Below the pieces are notes generated by a model that had not been told where the DNA came from, did no database searches, and was given only the letters and a program-made list of their open reading frames with translations. Shown here one piece after another: positions 47,007 through 55,449 of a stretch of DNA of 55,565 nucleotides. The stretch covers positions 1 to 55,565 of the forward strand of contig JAJIYL010000007.1 in NCBI GenBank assembly GCA_020881195.1, given 5' to 3'. The stretch is from Rickettsia endosymbiont of Pseudomimeciton antennatum. Lineage in GTDB: Bacteria > Pseudomonadota > Alphaproteobacteria > Rickettsiales > Rickettsiaceae. A program made the position numbers and the translations under genes. Every line of letters starts with the position of its first letter. The stretch's first letter is position 1.

Positions 47007-47010
47007 AAAT

Positions 47011-47943
47011 TTAATAGTTTAAAAACTTTTCTGCTTCTAAAGCTGCCATACATCCAGTACCAGCAGCAGTAACTGCTTGTCTAAAAATTTTGTCTTGTAC
47101 ATCTCCAGCGGCAAAAACACCTTTAATACTGGTTTCCGTTGAATTTGGTTTAGTGATAATATAATTATCACTATCTATATCTAGTTGCCCTTTGAACAAA
47201 CTAGTATTTGGCATATGACCAATCGCTACGAATATACCAGTACAATTAATTGAACTAAGCTGACCTGTTTGGGTATTTTCCAGCTTGGCTGAAGTAACTG
47301 ATTTAGGATTATCAGTACCAATAACTTCAATCAGCTTATGATTCCAAACGACAGATATTTTAGGATTTTTAAATAATCTCTCTTGTAAAATCTTCTCAGC
47401 CCTAAAACTATCCCGGCGATGAACGATAGTCACCTGACGTGCATGATTAGTTAAATATAATGCCTCTTCAACAGCACTATTCCCTCCGCCAATAACTAGT
47501 ACGTGCTGATTCTTGAAAAAAAAACCATCACAAGTAGCACAGGCTGAGACACCATATCCTTTAAATTGTGCTTCGGAGGGGATATTAAGCCATTTTGCTT
47601 CGGCTCCGGTACATATTATAAGACTATCCGCCCAGTAAATTATACCAGATCCAGTGGTCACCACTAAGGGTTTTTTTGATAAATCTACTTTTTCTACATA
47701 ATCATAGATAATTTCTGCCCCAACATTTTTTGCCTGCTGAGTCATTTGCTCCATTAGCCAAGGACCTTGCACAGGATCAGCAAAACCTGGATAATTTTCA
47801 ACATCTGTTGTAATGGTTAGCTGCCCACCTGGCTGCATACCATGTAATAATATCGGTCTTAGTGCCGCCCTAGCTGTATAGATTGCTGCACTTAAGCCAG
47901 CAGGACCTGAACCTATAATAAGTACTTTAGTAGAAATAGTCAT
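47011..47943 (-). CDS. trxB: Thioredoxin reductase
   Basis: FAD enzyme that reduces thioredoxin with NADPH. FAD motif VLIIGSGPAGLSAAIYTARA is at the N-terminus. The redox centre CATCDG is at about residue 135. The NADPH motif VLVIGGGNSAVEEA precedes HRRDSFRAEKI, and GVFAAGDVQDKIFRQAVTAAG closes the protein. The start at 47943 (MTISTKVLIIG) is preferred over a TTG 18 nt upstream. About 310 aa. Co-directional with dnaB at five nt. Confidence 0.95.
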   Translation of the reverse strand: MTISTKVLIIGSGPAGLSAAIYTARAALRPILLHGMQPGGQLTITTDVENYPGFADPVQGPWLMEQMTQQAKNVGAEIIYDYVEKVDLSKKPLVVTTGSGIIYWADSLIICTGAEAKWLNIPSEAQFKGYGVSACATCDGFFFKNQHVLVIGGGNSAVEEALYLTNHARQVTIVHRRDSFRAEKILQERLFKNPKISVVWNHKLIEVIGTDNPKSVTSAKLENTQTGQLSSINCTGIFVAIGHMPNTSLFKGQLDIDSDNYIITKPNSTETSIKGVFAAGDVQDKIFRQAVTAAGTGCMAALEAEKFLNY

Positions 47944-47964
47944 AATTAATATCCTTGTCAAGAA

Positions 47965-48843
47965 TTATCTGGTCAAGCCATTTATCCAACATTTTATATA
48001 GTTAATTTGATCACTGGTCATTAATGAAGGTACATGACCAGCATAATCAACAACAAAAAGATCAAACTCTTTGTTTTTTTTCATTTCTTCAATAGTAGAT
48101 TGTTGTAAAATGTCAGACTTATCTCCATGAATAACCAATAATTTACAAATAATTTTATTCCATATAGCCCACATATCAACATTTTTTTGCTTACTAGCAT
48201 TAGCTCTCATACCATGTACTATGCTAGGATCATAATTCATTTTATAGTTTCCATCTTGCATTTTTATAAAACTATATTTGGTAAGATGATCCCAATCTTC
48301 CTCACTACTAATACCAAATTGGCTATATATTAGCTTTAAATGTTGTTTGGCACTAGCTAAATCAACAAAAGAAGGAATTTGACCTGCATATTGACCAATT
48401 TTAACTAGAGGGGATGATGGAATAAAAGGACCTATATCATTGATAATCATTGCTTTGATAAGTTTGTTATATTTGCTAGCTAGAACCATACCAATTATCC
48501 CACCCATGGAACTACCAAGCCAGATACAGTTCTTAATAGCTAACTTCTTAAAAAAAAGCACTGTATCTTTTATATATACTGGATAATTATAATGTTCTTT
48601 CTTTTTAAAAACATCACTATTTCCACGTCCTGGATAATCTATAGCAATTACTCGAAAATTATCACTTAATGCTATAGCTATTTTATCAAAATCATGACCA
48701 TTCCTAGTCAAGCCATGGGCACAGACTATTACATTTTTATTATTAGGGTTACCAAACTCAAGATAAGCCAGCTTATGAGCTGGGATATATTGTGAGTCAA
48801 ACCAATTAATATAAGGTCCAATTTGGACAAATTTTTGTATCAT
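47965..48843 (-). CDS. Alpha/beta hydrolase
   Basis: A 292-aa serine hydrolase. The strand motif VIVCAHGLTRNGHDFD gives the HG oxyanion loop (about residues 46-60). The nucleophile elbow is LGSSMGGIIGM (Ser near 115), and the acid and His are supplied by VIHGDKSD and VDYAGHVPSL near the end. The substrate is unknown. The frame is open 27 codons upstream, but that extension is translated from a palindromic repeat, so the ATG at 48843 (MIQKFVQIGPYINWF) is chosen. It sits 21 nt upstream of trxB. Confidence 0.85.
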   Translation of the reverse strand: MIQKFVQIGPYINWFDSQYIPAHKLAYLEFGNPNNKNVIVCAHGLTRNGHDFDKIAIALSDNFRVIAIDYPGRGNSDVFKKKEHYNYPVYIKDTVLFFKKLAIKNCIWLGSSMGGIIGMVLASKYNKLIKAMIINDIGPFIPSSPLVKIGQYAGQIPSFVDLASAKQHLKLIYSQFGISSEEDWDHLTKYSFIKMQDGNYKMNYDPSIVHGMRANASKQKNVDMWAIWNKIICKLLVIHGDKSDILQQSTIEEMKKNKEFDLFVVDYAGHVPSLMTSDQINYIKCWINGLTR

Positions 48844-48860
48844 TTCATTTCTAATCCTTT

Positions 48861-48962
48861 CATGGATTGCCACGCTCACGTACGTTCGCTCGCAATGACG
48901 TATATGCACCTCCTCAGCCGTCATTGCGAGGAGCTACTTTTAGTAGCATTGATGCAATCCAT
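48861..48962. repeat. Palindromic repeat halves between hydrolase and AEC carrier
   Basis: A right half (TGGATTGCCACGCTCACG to CTCGCAATGACG) followed by a left half (GTCATTGCGAGGAGC to GATGCAATCCA). The right half overlaps the possible N-terminal extension of the hydrolase frame. Confidence 0.75.
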
Positions 48963-48990
48963 TTTTAATCACTTTCTTATATTTAAATAA

Positions 48991-49920
48991 TTAATTCAAA
49001 TCACTTAAGAATATACTTACCATAACTGGTATATATATTACACTAAAAATTAAGGAAAGAAATACGGTGGTAGCAACTTTTTCTGGATAGAATTTTTGTA
49101 AATTAGCTATAACAATCACATTTGCTGCCATAGGAGCAGTTGCAAGAAGCCTAAAAGCATTGTAATAATTCTCATCATACCACCCTAAAACAAATTTATC
49201 TAAAAGAATAAATATGTTTATTCCTATTGGATAAAATAAAAATTTTGCCATGAAAGTAGCTAAAGTGAACTTTACGTCTATTTCAAATTTTTGCAAAACT
49301 GAAAGAGCTAAACCAACCATAACCATACCAAGTATAGAAAATGATCCCCGCATGTTATATATAAAATCATCCAGGAAATCAGGTAAAGTAAAGCCAGCGA
49401 AACTAAATAGACAACCAAGTAAAAAACCATTTAAAATTGGTAACTTCACAACTTTCAAGATACTTTCACTACTATTGGCAAAACTCCTAGCACAAATATA
49501 AAAACCTACTGAGGATTCAAAAATATTTACACCTATAACTGCCATCATATAGATGCTTAAAACATAATCATCAAAGAGGGCAGCAGCTATTGGCAACATG
49601 AAATAACCACCATTAGCGGTACCGGCAGATAATGCTATAATGTTTCGTGTATGATCAGACCAATATCGTCCAAAAAAATAGTAGGAAAATATTGATAACA
49701 AGCTGGCAATGAAAAAAACAACTACAGTAACGCTTAATGCTGATAAAGTTAAAGTAGTACTGGCAGGAATAGCAAAAAAAACAATAGGAGAGATAAAATA
49801 GAATAACAAGGACGCTATACTATCTTTCTCAACTTTAGAATATCTTCCTGCTAAAAAGCCAATTACTACGCTCAGTAATACAGAAATGGTTTTAAAAAAA
49901 ACTATACTAAAAATTGCCAT
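48991..49920 (-). CDS. AEC-family permease
   Basis: A 309-aa membrane protein with about ten helices in two halves, as in the auxin efflux carrier family. N-terminal VIGFLAGRYSKVEKDSIASLLFYFISPIVFF, central SAGTANGGYFMLPIAAALF near residue 100 and C-terminal LLATAPMAANVIVIANLQKFYPEKVAT match AEC. Bacterial members carry malate or other organic acids; the substrate is not readable here. Single gene on the minus strand. Confidence 0.8.
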   Translation of the reverse strand: MAIFSIVFFKTISVLLSVVIGFLAGRYSKVEKDSIASLLFYFISPIVFFAIPASTTLTLSALSVTVVVFFIASLLSIFSYYFFGRYWSDHTRNIIALSAGTANGGYFMLPIAAALFDDYVLSIYMMAVIGVNIFESSVGFYICARSFANSSESILKVVKLPILNGFLLGCLFSFAGFTLPDFLDDFIYNMRGSFSILGMVMVGLALSVLQKFEIDVKFTLATFMAKFLFYPIGINIFILLDKFVLGWYDENYYNAFRLLATAPMAANVIVIANLQKFYPEKVATTVFLSLIFSVIYIPVMVSIFLSDLN

Positions 49921-50011
49921 GCAATAAAGCCAGAATATATAAGATTTCTGTTTTAGTCAACCTTTGAAAAAATAGCAAATTTATTTTACAACTAACATAA
50001 ATAAAGTACAA

Positions 50012-50890
50012 TTATTCACCTAATTCTTGTATTGCAAGACACAGATCTGCTAATTGAGTTCTATATTTTTGCTTACTAAGATAACGACCATTTAATTTAA
50101 GATTTTCAAAATCTTCGTTACTGGTAGGTAAATATTGACAAATCTTTACTAATTCCTCATCGGTAATAAAATGTCTCCTTGGTAAATCTATGGTACTTGC
50201 TTGTTCTTCCCGATAAGCTGCCATAATTTTCATTTTATTAATAAAAAACTCTGAGTGATTATGGAATTTGACCTTTTGCCACGCCTTTTGTGCATCAACA
50301 ATATAATTTTCAATATTAAGCAAAGATTTTATTTGCTCGTCATATTCATTTTGCAGATTATTATCTTGGATTATTGGTTGTAATATCTTGTAAACCGGTT
50401 CTAAATATTCAACATCCTTAATAGCATAATCTAACATATTAGAACTAATGGGGCGTCTTAACCAATCAGCTCTTTGGTAAGTTTTATCAATGTGAACGAA
50501 GCAAATTTTGCTACATATATCCGAATAACTCAAATGTTTACCAAAATCACAAATACCAGCAGCAATTTGTATATCAAAAACATTTCTTGGCAATTTCTTA
50601 AATAAATGATAAAATATCTCAAAATCCTCTCTAGGGGCATGAAATATTTTAAGCATCTTGTCGTTTAAAAATATTTCGTTAAGAGGAGAAAGATCCAAAT
50701 CACACAAAGTGTCAATTATCACTTTGTGACTATTAGTCATAATTTGAATTATGCTAAGCTGAGCAAAATAGGTATTTTTACGCAAGAACTCAGTATCAAC
50801 ACTTATAGTCTTACAATCCAATAGTTGTTGGCAGAATTCATTTAATATTTTCTGATTATTAATAATCAGTATTTTTGAAGTATTAGTAAT
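50012..50890 (-). CDS. rnd: Ribonuclease D
   Basis: A 3'-5' exoribonuclease for tRNA and rRNA trimming. DEDD motifs: ISVDTEFLRKNTYF (Exo I), FHAPREDFEIFYHLF (Exo II) and DYAIKDVEYLEPVY (Exo III with Asp and Tyr), then an HRDC-like helical tail. The first standard start (TTG at 50821) would remove conserved N-terminal residues. The frame continues upstream as TNTSKILIINNQKILNEFCQ to an ATT at 50888-50890, preceded at 7 nt by AGGAG (50898-50902) and then by a stop. I therefore place the start there, giving about 292 aa. Confidence 0.85.
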   Translation of the reverse strand: MTNTSKILIINNQKILNEFCQQLLDCKTISVDTEFLRKNTYFAQLSIIQIMTNSHKVIIDTLCDLDLSPLNEIFLNDKMLKIFHAPREDFEIFYHLFKKLPRNVFDIQIAAGICDFGKHLSYSDICSKICFVHIDKTYQRADWLRRPISSNMLDYAIKDVEYLEPVYKILQPIIQDNNLQNEYDEQIKSLLNIENYIVDAQKAWQKVKFHNHSEFFINKMKIMAAYREEQASTIDLPRRHFITDEELVKICQYLPTSNEDFENLKLNGRYLSKQKYRTQLADLCLAIQELGE

Positions 50891-50975
50891 TAAATTGCTC
50901 CTAATCTAACGGATTTAGCCACACACTTACCCGTGGTTATAGTAATAAGTAGCTTAACATTTTTACTATAGTTTG

Positions 50976-51380
50976 TCAAATGATGGAATCCTTAAGAAAG
51001 CTTAATTTATCAAATGTATTTCTTAATATGGGAATGTAGGATTTAATATTATTATAAATTTTATCTGCTAACTGTTGATCATAAGTGTGTGAGGTAATAT
51101 TTCTATCTAGAAGCATTTTTAACCATTCTTGTTCGTGATCAATCAGATGTCCTTTAAAAGCCTCTCTTAAAACATCTTTAGGATATTGTACTTCTACTCC
51201 TTTGCTCTGAAGAATCACCCTTAATAATTTCCAAAATAGTTCTATTGTAAATTCAAATCTTTGAATGCTAGCATCTATGTTACTTCGATCTTCTAGCACG
51301 GGCTTAAATGCAATATCTTCTAAAGATATTAAAGCTTTACTTAACTTTGAGAAACCTAACTCTATTTTAGGATCTTTCAT
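50976..51380 (-). CDS. HEPN-domain toxin (HepT/HI0074 family)
   Basis: A 134-aa all-helical HEPN protein. The active motif R-x4-H-x-Y is intact as RNITSHTY (Arg93, His98, Tyr100), characteristic of HepT RNases. RFEFTIELFWKLLR near residue 41 is typical of the HI0074 group. The gene overlaps the MNT nucleotidyltransferase by 14 nt, forming a HEPN-MNT (type VII) toxin-antitoxin pair in which the MNT partner AMPylates the Tyr of the motif. Both parts look functional, unlike the decayed ParE locus at 11649. Confidence 0.82.
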   Translation of the reverse strand: MKDPKIELGFSKLSKALISLEDIAFKPVLEDRSNIDASIQRFEFTIELFWKLLRVILQSKGVEVQYPKDVLREAFKGHLIDHEQEWLKMLLDRNITSHTYDQQLADKIYNNIKSYIPILRNTFDKLSFLKDSII

Positions 51381-51660
51381 ATAACTTCACTCCTTCTTGT
51401 ATTATAGATAATTTTAAGTTTGATAAATCATCCAACTCATCAAGTCTTATACAATCTATTTTTAAAAGTGTATCAGCATTATCAATAATTTCTTGCAACT
51501 TCGACCAATCATTAATAGTAGCATTAGGGCATGTTATAGCTAAATCAATATCTGCCCTATCCTGATTATCGTTCCTTGCTCTAGAACCAAATAGCCAAAT
51601 TTCTTCAACCACAGCCTGTGATATTAAATCATTATAAAATTTATAGTCTTGCACTTTCAT
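51367..51660 (-). CDS. MNT nucleotidyltransferase antitoxin (HI0073/MntA family)
   Basis: A 97-aa minimal nucleotidyltransferase with GSRARNDNQDRADIDLAI at about residues 25-42. The GS pair and the two catalytic Asp residues (37 and 39) are intact. Such proteins neutralise the HEPN partner by adding AMP to its active-site Tyr. It is first in the two-gene unit, with the HEPN start lying inside its end. A palindromic-repeat/MITE copy begins 46 nt upstream. Confidence 0.82.
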   Translation of the reverse strand: MKVQDYKFYNDLISQAVVEEIWLFGSRARNDNQDRADIDLAITCPNATINDWSKLQEIIDNADTLLKIDCIRLDELDDLSNLKLSIIQEGVKLYERS

Positions 51661-51706
51661 TTGTTATCTATTCGAGATATATTTTAATTTTCGCTCCACA
51701 TTCTGA

Positions 51707-51867
51707 GTGAGCGTTCACGGAAAAAAAGTTAAAGTACAAGACGTCTATTAGCGAGGAGGCTTAAGCCAAGAAGCAATCCATTTTTGGTCATTTTTTGGAT
51801 TGCCGTGTCGCCGCAAAGCGGATCCTCGCTAATAGACGCTATTTGATATGCTATTTTACCTGAACAC
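51707..51867. mobile_element. MITE-like element, third copy with decayed right end
   Basis: Left terminus GTGAGCGTTCAC (51707-51718) and arm GGAAAAAAAGTTAAAGTACAAG, then a palindromic repeat of the CTATTAGCGAG subtype (51741-51838). The remainder (GCTATTTTACCTGAACAC) only weakly recalls the right end. No target duplication is visible. Confidence 0.6.
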
Positions 51868-51896
51868 TAGGAGATTGTCGGAGCTAACCCGATTAG

Positions 51897-52622
51897 CTAT
51901 ACCATCACTAATCCACCATTAACATGGATAGTTTGACCGGTGATATAGGAAGCTTTGTCGCTTGCTAGAAAAGCCACTACGCTTGCAACATCTTTTGCTT
52001 CTCCGAGAGTCTTAAGGGGAATTTTTTGCATTATAGCTTCTTTTTGAGTCTCGTTTAACTTATCAGTCATGTTTGATTTAATAAAACCAGGAGCAACTGC
52101 ATTAATGGTGATCCCTCTACTTGCCACCTCAAGTGCTAAAGACTTTGTCATACCTATCAAACCTGCTTTGGAAGCACAATAATTTGCTTGTCCTGGATTA
52201 CCAGAAACTGCGACAACAGATGTTATGTTAATTATTCTACCATAACGAGTTTTTATCATTTTTTTTATCGCTTCACGATTTAGAATAAAGCTAGCTTTTA
52301 AGTTTATATTTATAACTTGATCAAATATTTCATCAGACATTTTTATTGCTAGCATATCGTTGGTGATGCCGGCATTACAAACTAAAATATCTATTTGTTC
52401 AAGATTAGCCACCAAGTTAGTGCATTCATCTCTATTGGTTAGATTACATGGTGCTATCGTATAATTCTCTTTTAAGTCATTGCCAAGTTCTTGTAGTTTC
52501 TCTTGGTTACTACCACTAATTACTACATGGCTACCAAGAGAGTGTAGTAGCTTAGCAATGCTACCACCAATTGCTCCAGACGCTCCAGTAATTAGAGATT
52601 TTTTATCAGTCAAGTCTATCAT
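51897..52622 (-). CDS. fabG: 3-oxoacyl-[acyl-carrier-protein] reductase
   Basis: NADPH-dependent reduction of 3-oxoacyl-ACP in fatty acid elongation. SDR motifs: TGASGAIG near residue 11, LVCNAGITND near 80, the catalytic Ser in INITSVVAVSG and YCASKAG (Tyr-x3-Lys) near 149. The C-terminal SYITGQTIHVNGG is typical. The start at 52622 (MIDLTDKK) matches rickettsial FabG better than a start six codons upstream. About 241 aa. recA lies upstream on the same strand. Confidence 0.93.
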   Translation of the reverse strand: MIDLTDKKSLITGASGAIGGSIAKLLHSLGSHVVISGSNQEKLQELGNDLKENYTIAPCNLTNRDECTNLVANLEQIDILVCNAGITNDMLAIKMSDEIFDQVININLKASFILNREAIKKMIKTRYGRIINITSVVAVSGNPGQANYCASKAGLIGMTKSLALEVASRGITINAVAPGFIKSNMTDKLNETQKEAIMQKIPLKTLGEAKDVASVVAFLASDKASYITGQTIHVNGGLVMV

Positions 52623-52665
52623 TTTAGCTCCAATTTCCAATTATTTAAGTAGAATATTATATTTG

Positions 52666-53706
52666 TTATTCATCCTCTTCCATAATTACCGCTTCACTAT
52701 CAAAGCTAACATTAGTATTATGAGAAGATTTTTGACGAATCAGTTGTTCTATTTCATAACAGATATCAGGATGTTCTTTTAGGTAATGTTTAACATTTTC
52801 TCTACCTTGTCCTATACGAGTGTCCTTATAGGAAAACCAAGAACCAGACTTTTCTACTATTTCAAACTTAACGCCAAGGTCAATTATCTCGCTTTCTTTA
52901 GAAATACCACTACCATACATTATGTCAAATTCTGCAGTTTTGAATGGTGGCGAGACTTTATTCTTAACAATTTTGACTTTAGTTTGACTACCTACGACTT
53001 CCTCTTTATCCTTGATTGATGAAATTCTTCTGATATCTAGCCTTACTGAGGCATAAAATTTTAAAGCATTACCACCTGTGGTAGTTTCTGGACTGCCAAA
53101 CATGACTCCTATTTTCATTCTAATTTGATTAATGAAAATAATTATACAGTTAGTTCTTGAAATGGATGCGGTCAGTTTCCTAAGTGCTTGACTCATTAAT
53201 CTAGCTTGTAATCCCATATGGGAGTCACCCATTTCTCCTTCAATCTCTGCTTTAGGTACAAGAGCAGCAACACTATCTATAATCACCATATCAACAGCCC
53301 CAGAGCGTACTAGAGTATCGGTTATTTCAAGTGCCTGTTCTCCAGTATCTGGTTGAGAAATAATAAGCTCGTCAATATTTACTCCAAGTTTTTTGGCATA
53401 TGCTGGGTCTAAAGCATGTTCTGCGTCAATAAAAGCACAAGTACCACCTTTCTTCTGTGCTTCAGCGATTACATGTAGAGTTAAGGTAGTCTTTCCCGAA
53501 CTCTCCGGTCCAAAAATTTCAATAATTCTTCCCTTAGGTAAACCGCCTATACCAAGTGCTATGTCAAGTCCTAGCGATCCTGTTGGTATTGCTTCAACGT
53601 CTACAGCCCGGCGTTGACCTAGTTTCATGACCGAACCTTTGCCGTAACTTTTTTCAATTTGGCTAAGTGCAGCAAGTAGTGCTCTTTCTTTGTCTATAAC
53701 ATTCAT
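52666..53706 (-). CDS. recA: Recombinase RecA
   Basis: Strand-exchange ATPase for homologous recombination. Walker [10 protein letters not shown] is at residues 66-74. [21 protein letters not shown] is Walker B/L1, and [23 protein letters not shown] covers the L2 region. At 346 aa it is complete, with an acidic tail (EAVIMEEDE). No LexA-like operator is apparent upstream, in keeping with the absence of a classical SOS system in rickettsiae (known of the group, not shown here). Confidence 0.97.
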   Translation of the reverse strand: MNVIDKERALLAALSQIEKSYGKGSVMKLGQRRAVDVEAIPTGSLGLDIALGIGGLPKGRIIEIFGPESSGKTTLTLHVIAEAQKKGGTCAFIDAEHALDPAYAKKLGVNIDELIISQPDTGEQALEITDTLVRSGAVDMVIIDSVAALVPKAEIEGEMGDSHMGLQARLMSQALRKLTASISRTNCIIIFINQIRMKIGVMFGSPETTTGGNALKFYASVRLDIRRISSIKDKEEVVGSQTKVKIVKNKVSPPFKTAEFDIMYGSGISKESEIIDLGVKFEIVEKSGSWFSYKDTRIGQGRENVKHYLKEHPDICYEIEQLIRQKSSHNTNVSFDSEAVIMEEDE

Positions 53707-53839
53707 TTCTAGAATCTGGTTAATAAAATCAAGTTAAATTTATAAAGTAACATATATAAGAAATCCAGTAAAATAATTATATTTCCATTTTAATGTCATA
53801 ATGGATATAATTACTTTATTAAAAAATCTAATTAAAACA

Positions 53840-54547
53840 ATGGAGAATATACAAAGGCTGGCAAAGGCGATTAGCAATGCAGGGATATGTTCAAGGCGTG
53901 ATGCAGAGCTGCTTATCAAAAATAGTCAAGTAAAGGTAAATGGTGTGATTATCGATTCACCTGCCACCTTGGTTGATAATACTAGCCTTATTGAAGTATC
54001 AGGAAAAGTAATAAATCAACAACAAACTCCACGTTTATGGGCATATTATAAACCTGTCGGATTAATTACTTCACATAAAGATAATTACGGTAGAGAAACT
54101 GTCTTTGAAAATCTGGCATTACAGAATATACCTAGGGTAATTTCAATAGGGCGACTAGACCTCAACAGTGAAGGGTTACTATTACTTACCAATAATGGTG
54201 ACTTAGCAAGGAAGTTTGAGCTACCATCAAGTAAGCTCGAACGTGTATATAAAGTTAGAGCCCATGGTAACCCAAGTCTGTTGCTTAAAAATTATAAAAA
54301 TATAGAGATTGATCAAATACGTTATGATCCTAAATTAATTAAATTAACAAAATCAGGCAGAACTAATTGCTGGTTTGAAGTAATTTTGACTGAAGGCAAA
54401 AATCGTGAAATTAGGAAGATATTTGAATATTTTGGTCTGAGCGTTAACCGATTAATTAGAATTAGTTATGGGGGGCTTTTATTAGGTGATTTGCAACCAA
54501 ATCAGTATAAAGAACTGCCACTTGAGAAATTTAAGAAATTTTTATAA
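53840..54547 (+). CDS. rluB: 23S rRNA pseudouridine synthase, RluB/RsuA family
   Basis: An N-terminal S4 RNA-binding domain (QRLAKAISNAGICSRRDAELLI, then VKVNGVI) is followed by the synthase domain with the catalytic Asp in GRLDLNSEGLLLLTNNGDLA and a GKNREIRKIFEYFGLSVNRLIR motif. RluB modifies 23S U2605; RsuA/RluE/F relatives cannot be fully excluded. The ATG at 53840 (MENIQRLAKAI) is chosen over an ATG 39 nt upstream because it directly begins the S4 domain. The rsmD start follows the stop by four nt. Confidence 0.85.
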   Translation: MENIQRLAKAISNAGICSRRDAELLIKNSQVKVNGVIIDSPATLVDNTSLIEVSGKVINQQQTPRLWAYYKPVGLITSHKDNYGRETVFENLALQNIPRVISIGRLDLNSEGLLLLTNNGDLARKFELPSSKLERVYKVRAHGNPSLLLKNYKNIEIDQIRYDPKLIKLTKSGRTNCWFEVILTEGKNREIRKIFEYFGLSVNRLIRISYGGLLLGDLQPNQYKELPLEKFKKFL

Positions 54548-54551
54548 TTTT

Positions 54552-55121
54552 ATGATACGAATTATCGCCGGCAAACATAAAAACCGGATAATACCTACCT
54601 TAAAAAACTCTAACTATCGTCCTTCCACTGGCAAAATTCGAGAGGCGATTTTTAGCATACTAACTTCAGGAGAATTTAGTGATGGTAGATTATTTACCAA
54701 AGAGTCTAAAGTTCTCGATTTATTTGCCGGTACAGGTAGCCTAGCTTTTGAAAGCTGTTCTAGAGGGGCAGGGGCTATTACCCTAATTGATATAAATAGT
54801 GATTATTTGCGGGTAGCAAAAGAATTTGCTAACAAAATAGGCGAAATGGATAAAATGACTTTCCTAAATATTAATGCTACAGCTTTGCCAAAAGGTAGAA
54901 ATAGTTTTGATCTAATTTTTATTGATCCACCATACTATCAGAATCTTGTACCACAGGCAGTAAATTCTTTGAAAAAAGGTCAATGGTTAAAAGAGGGAAC
55001 CGTTATTGTAGTGGAACTTGCTAAAAATGATAATTTTGCTGATGATTGTTTAGAGATCATTAAAGAAAAAATATATGGTGATAGTAAATTGCTTATTCTT
55101 CGAACGTCATTACGTGCGTAA
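54552..55121 (+). CDS. rsmD: 16S rRNA (guanine(966)-N2)-methyltransferase
   Basis: SAM-dependent methyltransferase acting on 16S rRNA G966. The N-terminal MIRIIAGKHKNRII, TGKIREAIFSIL and SAM motif VLDLFAGTGSLAFESCSRGA are followed by IFIDPPYYQNL (DPPY catalytic motif). About 189 aa, normal for RsmD. A start 22 codons upstream is open but overlaps rluB and lacks family similarity. It forms a two-gene rRNA-modification unit with rluB. Confidence 0.93.
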   Translation: MIRIIAGKHKNRIIPTLKNSNYRPSTGKIREAIFSILTSGEFSDGRLFTKESKVLDLFAGTGSLAFESCSRGAGAITLIDINSDYLRVAKEFANKIGEMDKMTFLNINATALPKGRNSFDLIFIDPPYYQNLVPQAVNSLKKGQWLKEGTVIVVELAKNDNFADDCLEIIKEKIYGDSKLLILRTSLRA

Positions 55122-55147
55122 GGATAGGTAAGTCTATTTACCTTTAT

Positions 55148-55429
55148 CTAATCGGAAAATATCCTTAATCGGAAAGCATCATTTAGTTTGTGTTCTTCAA
55201 TATGTTGTTTAAAAATCATTTCAAATAATTCTGAATCACGAGGATTCTCCGTCATTATGGTTATAGCGTATAGATAGTCTAGCTTATTATTAACTATAGA
55301 GTGCAGTGATATTATTATTTCTTCACTAGTAACATGGGCGGTAGTCGCTAAATATAAACGACCTGATTCTTTATAGAAAATGAAACGAATTGAAGAAAAT
55401 TCTATGTCTCCTAAATAGCAATAACCCAT
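55148..55429 (-). CDS. Hypothetical protein, about 93 aa
   Basis: I do not recognise it. It is a soluble alpha/beta-looking protein (YCYLGDIEFSSIRFIFY, RLYLATTAHVTSEEIIIS, then EMIFKQHIEEHKLNDAF). The ATG at 55429 is preferred; an earlier ATG at 55477 would add a hydrophobic stretch of 16 residues. The 24 bases around this start (55426-55449) recur inverted at the first bases of the window, suggesting a second, broken copy of the gene. Confidence 0.5.
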   Translation of the reverse strand: MGYCYLGDIEFSSIRFIFYKESGRLYLATTAHVTSEEIIISLHSIVNNKLDYLYAITIMTENPRDSELFEMIFKQHIEEHKLNDAFRLRIFSD

Positions 55430-55449
55430 GTATGGACCTACCCGATAAT
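55426..55449. repeat. 24-bp arm matching the window start, inverted
   Basis: Exact reverse complement of positions 1-24. It covers the upstream region and ATG of the last minus-strand gene. Beyond 55449 no comparison is possible because the other copy is cut by the window edge. Confidence 0.6.

Noticed and set aside
53707..53800. SOS operator upstream of recA
   Set aside because: No LexA-type palindrome is visible in this AT-rich region, and rickettsiae are not known to have classical LexA control.
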